Shown here piece after piece: positions 12,001-23,000 of a stretch of 64,000 nucleotides of DNA; the first letter of the stretch is position 1, and each line of letters opens with the position of its first letter. The DNA is taken from assembly GCF_001039355.2 (NCBI RefSeq), contig NW_019773847.1, positions 285,394-349,393 on the forward strand, written 5' to 3'. Both the position numbers and the translations under genes were made by a program. The stretch comes from Lingula anatina (taxonomy: Eukaryota > Brachiopoda > Lingulata > Lingulida > Lingulidae). The notes beneath the pieces are model-generated. The model worked only from the letters and a program-made list of their open reading frames with translations. It did not search any database and was not told the origin of the DNA.

Positions 12001-13211
12001 CGATCTAGTGCCTGTGTTTTGAAGTCGAATATAGTTTAACCAGTGAAGCTAGAATTCAGCGAAGGTGTCTCAAGGAGCTGAATCCATGAATTAAAATTGT
12101 TTTCTCTCTCTTAAAAGGCCTGATTTACGAAATAAAGGACTTGAGTCTCTGAACACCACTAGCTGTTTGATCTATAGATATAAAACTGGGTTAAGTTGCC
12201 TTGTCTTTGAGGTCATTAGTATAATTCTAGCACCTTTCAAACAAAACGCCCCTTAATCTTGGATTCTGGTTAATATTATATACTGTACTTACAATCTGAT
12301 GAAATGATAAAATGTGCGTCACAACTGATAAACAGTATTTTCCTCACCCATTAGACAACCTTTAGTCATATTACTTCATGCATAGCACCTTTTAATCACT
12401 GCAGACCTGATGACCAATCGAGTAACAACCTCCCAAATACAAATATTAAGTTATACTGAGGTGAGTTTTTTCTGTATTTCTCTTCCTACTTCAGGGTTTA
12501 TTTTATTAGTTTTCATTACTTTCTTTGTCAGCTTTTATTTTTCATGAAAAGAGGGATTAAGTGTGAGCAGGTTAACAAAATTAACAATTTTTGCAATATT
12601 CATTATGAAAGAGCTAAACAATTGGTATTATTAATATACACGTGTTCAGTTCAAGGTGGATTAAACAGAGCAGTACACAGTAAAATTGAAGAGAAGTAAT
12701 GGAGTTTTTTTTTTCATAGGGGAGTTTTAGGTATAACAAAAATTGTAACAATAGAGACCACTCATACACAACTTAATTTTTTTCTACAAGCATCTGCTTT
12801 ATGTTTTTATCAGTACACCAGTTTTGTTTCTTTCATGTAATTCTCTTTAGAAGTATTAGGTTTATGAAATGATTTTTTTAAAAAACGCCCATTAACATTT
12901 CTACGTGGTGTGAAATTTTATTTTTCGTAATATGTTACCAGAAGTTTGATTTTGAATCATATTCTTCATGTGTAAGTATTCAACTAGGGTCATATTTTTT
13001 GCTCTCAGTTGATTACTTACACATAAGAGTCATTATTGAAAAAACGTCACATGCTATTTCGATATATCATACAATAATAAATTATTATTTAAAGCTACAT
13101 GTGGTGAAGGCAGGTACGCTTTTTTTATCTATATTGGCTTGTATTATATTTAGGTGCCTAATCACCCGTATCAATCACGTTACAATTCTCTTACAGTAAT
13201 AGAAAAGAATT
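12001..13211. other. Upstream region of gene B
   Basis: AT-rich DNA with no coding signal. A splice acceptor-like ctcttacag ends at about 13,197, 14 bases before the ATG of gene B, so the 5' UTR may contain an intron and the promoter may lie further left. No TATA box could be assigned. Confidence 0.45.
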
Positions 13212-16200
13212 ATGGATATGCGGCATCTGACAGTTCTCCTAATGGGGATTTATGTTTTCAGTTTGACACAAGGTAAGTATGGGTGACATGCATGGTTACG
13301 TATGGCCATTATCCATAACGATATGATATTTTCGCAAGCCGTTGACGTGGCCTCATTCCCATAAACACCATCGGTCTACGTGGATAGACCCAGCTCTGTA
13401 GGGATTTTCGCTGAGTGCAATGAGCTTAACTGTTAACACGCCTCTCCTGGCGTTCAGTACATGAATACAGAAAAGCTGGTGATTTTTCGAATAAGTTTGA
13501 AACAAGAGGGGGTCTGTGATTCAGTTAAGCTGTTTGCACTTATCAAAGTCCCCGTAGAGTTGGGTCGATATACGGAGACCGTTGCCTATGGGAATGGGGC
13601 GCAGTCTACTATCACTGCTACCAACTAAAGCATCTGCAGATAAAGGAGGTACAAAAACTTTACAAATGATATATTTCAGTTTTATCGGGTAGATAAAAAT
13701 ATGAATTTCATAGGTATTATATCTTTCATATTACCAAAAACTTAATGTATGAATTAATGTATGCTTTGAAGACATGTTACTGAGTTGCTTCCAAACACAC
13801 AAACACAAGCACACACACTGACATTTATTTACGCTTTTCTTCGTCACTCGTCTTGCGAGATTGTAAGCACTCTCATTGTTCCTCAGTCTGCTAGACTTAA
13901 CAGTACAAAATGTCTTATTTCTGCTATATTAAGGTTCAGGGTACAAAAGAGTATGCTACTACACCAACTGGTCTCAATACAGGACAGATGACTCCATAAA
14001 GTTCTTCCCCGCCAACATTAAGTGTGTGTCCACGAGAAAACCAAACCAAATGTAGAAAATGCGGCAAGGTGGGGGTGAACGGATTTACATCATATTTGGT
14101 GTGTTTGAACCTTTATATGAACAATATCTGAGGCTGCAATATTTCCTGAAAAAAATCCCTACTTACAGAGATATGGCCAGTGACAATTTGGGGGGTTTAT
14201 CAACCAAAAATTCTTCTGAAAAACAGGGTTATATTGATTGGCCTTAAAGTTTATACAGGTGTCACCAAATGATTTAGTTTGGTGATATATTATAACCTAA
14301 AGATAGGGGATTAAAATGATATACACTTTTTCCACTCTCTTTGTTTCCATGGTAACAAACCAAGCGTTTTTCTCAGGCCTACAAACCACATGCTTTGAAC
14401 ACCCCCCTTCTATTTTTGACAATATCTTCATCTTCACAGGTCTTTGGGGTAAAGCGTGTTCAGGACTAACAGATAACTCATTAATCTNAATATATCATTA
14501 TTTTTCCAAGGTAAAAATGGAGTCTCAAAGAGGCTACAAAAGCCGTGACTTATAATAGGCTATAATTCTCTGAAGAAAGGATATTTTTGGGATTCCTTCC
14601 TAACTCCTGAATAACTTCCTAATATGCCTCCATACAACAAATTTGGTTGAAATCCGCTGACCCCCACCTTGCCACCCTGGGCTGGTTCTCTCGTGGACAA
14701 GCTCTTAATGCCTCTCTATGTACCCACATAATCTATGCGTTTGCCAATATAAGCGCTGGAGGACTGAAACCGGACCAATGGAACGATGTGCTTGCCAAAC
14801 CAAATATAGGTCAGTTTTGCCGAACATTCCACACATTGTTATTATTATGATCATGGGAAGAGTATACATATATTATTAAGTCTCAATTTGTATGAAGCGA
14901 TTTAGTGATCCTTGGCAGCTAATATAGATATGCCAAAAATACCGAAATCAGTCACCCAAATTAAAGCCTGTCTGATTCTGTTGCTATAAACTATTAGATT
15001 GGTTTTAGCACCTGTATTCCAATTTTTGACTCACAAAGTAAATTTTCAACCGTAAAGTTATACATTTATGCCTTGAATAAAATTTCCCGATCTTCGTCAG
15101 CTCACCATCTTCGTTATTCCATCCTTTAAGGTATGTATGCGAAAGTCAATAATTTAAAGGTGAACAACCCCGACCTGAAAGTACTCCTGGCTGTAGGTGG
15201 CTGGGAAATGGGAACAGCTCCGTTTATTGCTGTGTCAACTACCAGGGAAAAAAGGCAGAACTTTATTTCGGGGACAGTGCAATTTCTACGGCAACACGAC
15301 TTTGACGGACTGGACTACGACTGGGAGTTTCCTGACGCAGATAGCAAGTCTAATTTCACAGCTCTTCTTAAGGTGCTGAATGCCTGAATACGTTAATTTT
15401 TCATTTACCTTACTTTAAAGTGACCACACTAACGAAATCGATTAATGATATATGTGGCTCATAGATTTGAAGAGGAATTAAATACTTAAAGGTATATAAT
15501 ATGATTTAGACCTTTACAAAGCAATAAATAAATGTCAATAAAATATAAAAAATAGAATAAAAAGATGAATAAGTAAAAGGTTAGTACATAATGTCACGAT
15601 TTAAAGACCCATTTCGAACTCCGTCTTGAGTGAAATTCACCAACCTCTCCATTACGAGAGTACCTCGAAAACAATGCAATTGATGTCACAAGACGAACAC
15701 ATTGATAAAGTGGGGTTGTGTAATCTAGGGTACGATAGTGGTCTCTTTGTTCACTAGTAGTCTGGTAACGCGGTCCTTTTTCAATTTAAATGATAGTCAC
15801 GTCTGAACAAAACCATTTTTTAGTGAAAATAGGAGTAAGAACATAAAGAATAGGTCAAATTACCGAAAAGACATTTTAGAGTTTAAGAGATCTAAAGTGC
15901 GGTGGGAGAGATCTTACATTTAGTTGGTATTTTTGATAAAGAAAACCTCTCATTTTAGGAGACCAATGAAAAGTTCGAAACTGAGGCCGCTGCCACCGGT
16001 AAAAAGAAATTGATACTCTCAGCAGCAGTTGCCACGGGGAAATGGGCACTGGAGCAGGGGGGATATGAAGTCGAGGAAGTCTCCAGGTTTGAGCATTCGG
16101 AAAATCTTGGCAGATCCCGTGAGTCGTTTAACGAGTTACGGAATCTGCCGAGACTATCCGAACGCAGTGAACAAGTAGGCCTATGATAAAAATACCCCTC

Positions 16201-18680
16201 TGATATCACAGGGCATCTGAAATACATGTAGTTGTCACAGATTGAAACAGTTCATAAACCCACACAAAGTTGTACAATCAAGCTATGGAAGGACACAAAG
16301 AGTCAAAGACCGATTCCACTGCACATGAAATCCCTGGGCTGAGTCCCTACCTGAGACCGTTTTATCAGCCAGAAGAGTTTGGACAAAAGGGAAAATTGAA
16401 ACCAAAGTGGCAACTAAGAACACACCCAAAGCCTCTGTCGCCATGGCTTCACCAAAACGTCAGCAGAAGTTCGAGATAGTGGCATCTGTGAGTGAAAAGC
16501 AACCAAAGAAGGAACAGCCAGTACCTGAAAACAACTTGGCACCATCTGTACCTCAGAATGAAACATATACTTAAAGTCATGAAGAAAAATCAAAAGCCTT
16601 TGAAAAGTCAATGCATAATAAACCACTAACTGTACAATTTTGCGTGCGTTTATGAACTTTTCAATCTGTGACAAAGTATACCAATTTGAAGTATATGAAC
16701 GGGAAGGCATAGCGTTCCAAATGACTGGTCAATCATTTTGAACTAAATAATTCGACCAAAAAATAGAATAAAACATCCAATCGAAGAGCAGTGACCGGTC
16801 TAATAATTATTTCTGAGAAGAAGAAAATTGATCTTTTCCTAAGGAAAATTAATTTTGGTGGGTTAATCCATTATAGAGTTCCTTTAACTGTCACCAGTTG
16901 AAACTCTTATAGGTCAAAAATTTATCCTGACACGGACAATTAAAGCCTCATCATTTCACGAAATTGTGATATAATCCTTTATAAACGTCTGATGCACTTT
17001 TTTGAAAGGAGTGTGGATTTCATCAACCTTATGACATACGATTTCCATGAACTTGGACCTGCTCAGGAAAAACGCCTGGTGCCGAACGCGGCGCTCTTTT
17101 CAGGCGATGGAGAAAATGATGCAATGGCACCGCAAAATGTCGTAAGTGAAGGCTTTAAGATAAATGGACTATACTTTAAAAATCAAGTAAAATTATTCTT
17201 CTTAAACTGGAGGTCAGGCATATGAAAAAGATGGTTAAAAAGCGCTTTAAATAATATTTCACTTTGGGATATTTCAATTTTATAAATACATGTTGACGGG
17301 TTGTTTCAAAACATTTGTGTATCTGGGTTTGGAACATGGTGAAATGACTCAAGCGAAAAGTACGATCTTTTTGCAGGACTACGCAGTAAAAATGTGGATT
17401 GAGAAAGGAGCACAGCCAAATAAACTGGTTCTGGGGTTGGGCGCGTATGGAAGAAACTTTAAAACCCTAAATGGTAATACAACTCCGGGAGCGCAGGCTC
17501 TTGACAATGGACCTGCCGGAAAGTACATCAATGAAAGCGGCATGTACCCATATTTTGAGGTCGGTGATTTTTTTAACAAAGTTGTTTATTTTTGGTTTTG
17601 AAGTGTATACCTTGTATTTTCTACTATGGTGATAAACCGTGTGCAGTGTGTGCGTGTTGAAGCATTATTTCTGTATCATACCATTTTATGTTTGCATTAG
17701 GTAACGCTGTCAACTGCAAATCTACGGATTGGTTTTCGTATTTGTTGGCAGTGCCATGGGATATTTTTATGTCGCATTTCATTTGCAACTGACATTTTCT
17801 CGTTATTCTTCAGATTTGCGAGAACCTAAAAGACCCATCGTGGGAGGAACAGTGGGATGACAAGCGAAAAGTACCATATGCTTTCAACAGACAGGAGAAC
17901 CTATGGGTGGGGTATGACAATCCTACCAGCATCAAGGAAAAGGTATATTATTTTAAGACTACTACAATAGCTTCAATTCATCAGTGGCTGAAGCAGCATT
18001 TCATACAGATACTGTTGTACCAATTTTGTATCATTTTCTACCATGGCACTGTATTACACCCAGAGTGTTGATTCTCATTTTGCTGTTTTTGAGTTTGGAT
18101 ACGGCGTTTCACTTCTGGTGAACTACCATTGGATGACATCAATTTTTTATTACTCGGAGTTTCATAAATTAAATAAATCTGGTGACATTATATGTACTGC
18201 GCGCCCGTTTTAGGTAGACTACGCCGTCAGTAAAAACCTGGCGGGTATAATGATCTGGTCTTTGGACATGGATGACTTCAAGAACAAATGTGGAAAGGGA
18301 AGTTATCCCCTGCTTAGAGTAGCCAACGAGAGACTGGCTGTGTATGAGAATTCCGCCACTACCGCCATGAATCCCACAACGACTCTTGGTAAGTACAATC
18401 AATGGAATGTTTCGAAACCGATGTTTAGGTTAGGTCTAAAGGAATTCTTGGAACCATTATCAAGACAAGCAATAGTAATTTACCAAGAGAATGCCCCTCT
18501 GACGAAAATTAAAATTTTTTTTTAAAGATATTCCTTCTAAAAACCATTTCTGTTTCCTTTCTTTTCTCTTCTTTTTCTTTTTTTATTGTTGTTACTTTTT
18601 TAATTTTTTAAAACATATTCCATTCACACATTTCAGTTCTTTGTTGTGGATTGTTATTCACAATTCTGCTACGGGCATAA
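13212..18680 (+). CDS. Chitinase gene B: complete GH18 enzyme with hydrophobic C-terminal tail
   Basis: Ten exons keep phase: 13,212-13,272; 13,934-14,023; 14,702-14,809; 15,131-15,372; 15,959-16,086; 17,009-17,141; 17,377-17,559; 17,814-17,942; 18,214-18,388; 18,637-18,680 (TAA); about 430 aa. It begins with a signal peptide (MDMRHLTVLLMGIYVFSLTQ). The GH18 barrel follows: [31 protein letters not shown], the catalytic motif FDGLDYDWEFP with acid Glu about residue 152, INLMTYDFHELG, and GIMIWSLDMDDF. GH18 enzymes hydrolyse beta-1,4-linked chitin. No chitin-binding module is present. A short Thr/Asn-rich linker leads to LVLCCGLLFTILLRA at the very end, which looks like a GPI-attachment signal or a tail anchor. 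The start is chosen because it opens the signal peptide. Exon 2 ends with a weak donor (T before gtgtgt) that alone preserves frame. Confidence 0.9.
13351..13600. mobile_element. Palindromic foldback element 1 (MITE-like) in intron 1 of gene B
   Basis: The left arm (cctcattcccataaacacc ... ggtctacgtggatagaccca ... gcttaactg) is mirrored by the reverse complement of the right arm (gccccattcccataggcaac ... ggtctccgtatatcgaccca ... gcttaactg). Arms of roughly 85 bases could form a hairpin. No coding capacity. A related element is at 63,291-63,545. Confidence 0.8.
14488..14488. other. Single undetermined base in intron 2 of gene B
   Basis: One N inside the 14,024-14,701 intron. Exons on both sides join in frame, so the gene itself appears correctly ordered across it. 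Confidence 0.9.
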
Positions 18681-19052
18681 CTCTTCTGCTCGTACAGGTA
18701 CTAGGCAAAATGGAAAGACTTTGGCGTTGTCATAAACAGGGAAAGAACTGTACAACAACCGTGGCACTAAACCCAGCTAAGATATTACATGTATTTGAGT
18801 GGGCAGCTTATGTTTCCATTAAACCTATTGATGTTCCACACGGTATTCACATAGATTGCTAAATCTAACCAAGGATGATAACAACTTCTTTTCAGATTTA
18901 TGTATTTACTGTATTAAGATGACATAAGGTGACGTGATTTTTTACCTTGTAATATTGACTGATTTGAGCAAATGCCAATGATCCAAAAATTTTAACAAAT
19001 ATTATTTAATATTCATTGGCATAATGTCTTAATTAATGATTATTTTATAGTC

Positions 19053-19058
19053 AATAAA
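19053..19058 (+). promoter_or_regulatory. Candidate polyadenylation signal of gene B
   Basis: AATAAA about 370 bases after the gene B stop, in the sequence context also found at 11,001 after gene A. Confidence 0.5.
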
Positions 19059-19128
19059 TATGATTTCTTATGTTTTGTCAGTATCATTTCTGAATTCTTC
19101 TGGACCATTTATGTTGAAGTGTTTAAAT

Positions 19129-19168
<40 letters not shown>

Positions 19169-19904
19169 TGGCAGCTTAAGAAAATTCATATTAAGCAAGA
19201 ATTTAGAAATGCAGTAGAAGTTTTTGCTTAAAAGCACTTTTATGTCTCCTCCATCTCAGTGTACCACAAACTTTCATAGTCTCATTCATAACAAGAAAGA
19301 AGGCAACAAAGAATATTGATTGTTCGTGATTTGGCCAAACAAGGCCGCTTTTATTATAATGCACTGTCATTAGTACGTGAAAGAAAAATATTACAGTGGG
19401 GTGGTATGCATGTGGTCTAAAACACAAATAAAAGGCCTTAAGTGATGAGCACGTGAAGTGAACTGGACCCATACCACAACATGATTTAAGCCTTAAGTTT
19501 TCATATAAGTCTTTTTTCAAAATCTTTGATATGCCCATCCACCAGTGATGATGTTTGGGAGAAATCGAACCGCTGGTATTCACGTTAAGCGGCTTACAGA
19601 ATAAATGACCCTAAAAAAAGAGAGAATCCCTCTCCAGCCTCTACATGTCTTGCAGTTGCGCAAACTCCCAGACTAATTGTTGCACGTAATGGATTCCACA
19701 CTGAACTACTATTGCACAGTGCAGATTCCACACGGAAACTAGTCTCTCGGTTGAGAAAAATGTGTAAAGGCGGACTGTGATTGTGACGGTAAGAATACAT
19801 ACTGTAGAAAATTGTAAACGTTTCAGTTGATTTTTGAACTCCACAATATCAATTGTTATACTAAAGATGGCCAACTCATTGTCAATTAGCAAAGTATAGG
19901 CCAC

Positions 19905-19910
19905 TTTATT
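19905..19910 (-). promoter_or_regulatory. Candidate polyadenylation signal of gene C
   Basis: AATAAA on the minus strand (aataaagtggcc), about 180 bases beyond the gene C stop. The same hexamer and flanks occur in the copied segment near 11,743. Confidence 0.45.
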
Positions 19911-20090
19911 ATCATTTTTGTGCTGTAAACCATTTTTACCTTCGTTGTCTGAAAAGTACACGTGCACATGCGCCTCCATCCTAATTTTCAATATAGAATT
20001 ATCAAATAAAGTAGAAAATGTAGTGTGTTTTAAAAAGACGCAGTCCAGTAACTTCTCCTGCTCTAAGATGGGCGGCGAAATCAACTGTCT

Positions 20091-23000
20091 TTAACATACC
20101 TCATTGCTAGTATCGCAGTACCCTAAGAGTTCGTTATAATATGTCCCAGATGCGCAAGCCTGTTCGTAAGCGTCGTAGCCACCCAAAGCCGAACATACGC
20201 AATATTTAGTGCAATCCTCGTGAGATTCGTATGGCCACCATTTTGTACATAGAACTGTAAGAAAATATTTAACATAAATACCATAATGAATAATCATATA
20301 GACCTAATGATACTTAGTACTAATAAAATGTTTGTAAAATTACGTTTACTGGAATCTACCGCCACCCAATTCTTGATATTTTGGATCAGCCACTTTGATG
20401 CCAAAAAAAAAAAAAAAANNNNNNNNNNNNNNNNNNNNNNNNNNNNNNNNNNNNNNNNNNNNNNNNNNNNNNNNNNNNNNNNNNNNNNNNNNNNNNNNNN
20501 NNNNNNNNNNNNNNNNNNNNNNNNNNNNNNNNNNNNNNNNNNNNNNNNNNNNNNNNNNNNNNNNNNNNNNNNNNNNNNNNNNNNNNNNNNNNNNNNNNNN
20601 NNNNNNNNNNNNNNNNNNNNNNNNNNNNNNNNNNNNNNNNNNNNNNNNNNNNNNNNNNNNNNNNNNNNNNNNNNNNNNNNNNNNNNNNNNNNNNNNNNNN
20701 NNNNNNNNNNNNNNNNNNNNNNNNNNNNNNNNNNNNNNNNNNNNNNNNNNNNNNNNNNNNNNNNNNNNNNNNNNNNNNNNNNNNNNNNNNNNNNNNNNNN
20801 NNNNNNNNNNNNNNNNNNNNNNNNNNNNNNNNNNNNNNNNNNNNNNNNNNNNNNNNNNNNNNNNNNNNNNNNNNNNNAAAAAAAAAAAAAAAAGGAAAAT
20901 CTTCCTAGCATCAAAGGGTGTATTACTTTCATTTCATTTTATTAACGCCTTTATGTTCTGTACGCATGCTCATCTTCATTCATTAAACATTTTTACACTC
21001 ACTAAGTACGAACGGCTCATGGCTGCTATGAATCTATAAAATGATTTTGCTATCTCGTTTGGTCAACTTCGGAAGCACTCACCTGTTGAACAATAGTCTG
21101 TCGTCCCCGCACTTCCGCCTCCTCCCTGACCATCAGTACAGTGGTCGTTGGTGTAGGTGCACTGTTTTTCTGGTGGGTAATAATACAGTCCATAGGGACA
21201 CTGCATCTCGTACAAAGCGCCGTTACCGGTGCCATCAATGTGACAGGAACAGTACGAAGAGCACGTGGTCGGATGTGCATACTCACCATTCACGACGCAA
21301 TCATCTATGACAAAAATGATAATCGTTCATTTAAAGTTGTGCGTCCTGATGTATAATACATGTTGACTGATTATGTTTTAGTAGACCTATTAAAACCAAG
21401 GGAAAGATGCTGTTTCATTTTCTTATCTTTAATTGACTAAGTTAAGTGAAAGAGAACGAACCGTATCAATTAACTCTACAAGCAACATAGTTTGTGTATA
21501 CCTTTTTTGCATCCCCCAGCATAAGTCGTATCTATTGCCAATTGTCCACCGCAGACCGAACTTGAAACTTCACACAAAGTTGTCGCTGGATTGAAAAAGG
21601 TCCCTGCATGGCACGACATTTCTGTGATCTTCTTATTAATTAAAATGTCACAAAGACAGTACCTGCTGCAGTCGTTAGGGTGGACATATTTCCCATCTCC
21701 ATTTGGACAATCTATTTGGATAAACAATTTTAATTTTTTTCACTCTTTTAATTTGTTTTAAAAAACAAAGGTGAAAACGTCACCGAGATGTGAATATAGT
21801 GATAAAATAATGCTTTTCGTTGTCATATCATTATCAAGTATTTTCGTTCAGTGTCTATGAGCATCAAATTTAGTTTCATTTTTAGGTCGTAACGACCAAA
21901 GAAAAGGAGACTTAGTTATGAAACTGTTCGTCTTAAATTAACGAATGAGGACGAGATTGTGCAATTTCGATTTGAAGCGTGTTACACATTTTTTTTTTCA
22001 TTTTGAGGTTGCCATTTTAAAGGCTAAATCTGGACTAAACTTAATGAAAAAGCCGATTTGAAAAGAACCAAGTGAACCATAGGTGCGCAATACCTGTCGG
22101 GCAGCTTCCGGCTTGAGATGTGTCTATTCCATTGCTTTCAGCGCAGCCAGCACTGGACGACTCGCACAGTCCTGAACTGGGATTGAAATAATTTCCCCCA
22201 GGACATGTCACTTCTGTTATCTTATTATTGGTGGACAGTTCACACAGGCAGTATTTTGAACAGTCAATAGGGTGTGCGTGCTTGCCATCGCCGTATGGGC
22301 AATCTGTGGTGGAATGAAGGAAAAGTCAGCCATTGAGGTATATAGTGACAGTATGCAAATGAAAAGTCGTTAAATCAAGTAGATATTACTTTTTTAGCAA
22401 CGGAAAATCAACTACATTTTCAAAATACTTTATGCACATAGTTTCCATGATATATAGCAATGAGTTTACGAAAAAATTCATAAAAAGTCACAAGTCTTAT
22501 TCATTTGACTCAAGGTAGTCAGGCTTCTTCTTCGTGTCTCTAGTCCTGGCACAAATGTTTTGCCTCAAAAGATTTTGTAACATGGGGATAGACCTTGGCA
22601 TTCAACATAAAAATGTTAGTCCAATATTTCAAGCGTGTACGGGCGGTTGGTGGGGAAGGGGGCGACCCCCTTTCTCGACTAACACAATAACTATACTACT
22701 TTCAATTAAACATTACCTGTTGGACAAGACCCGGCCAGGGACACGTCTGGTCCTGACTGGCTGCCACCGCCCGTATTGCATGCAGCCGAACTGAAGTCGC
22801 ACCACTCTCTGGTAGGATCAAAGTACTGGTCTGGTGGGCAGCAACGCGCATACGATATGTATCCACCATTCGTGTTAGACTGACAGGAGCAATATTTTTT
22901 GCAATCGGTTGGGTGAGCGGTATCCCCTGCTTGCCAACATGTTCCTACCAAAGTTAAGTGAGCATAAACTCTTCATTTGGCATCAAAACAGATCTATTTG

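Larger units (their letters stand above)
18681..20090. other. Convergent intergenic region of genes B and C
   Basis: Holds the 3' UTR of B, a T tract of over 35 bases (about 19,130-19,167), and the presumed 3' UTR of C on the other strand. The stretch 19,600-19,930 has a copy near 11,570-11,765. No independent coding region was found. Confidence 0.6.

Noticed and set aside
20286-20945. Long open frames of over 200 codons on both strands across 20,290-21,040
   Set aside because: They consist mainly of the 459-N gap, read as unknown residues, with poly-A/poly-T edges; no real coding evidence.
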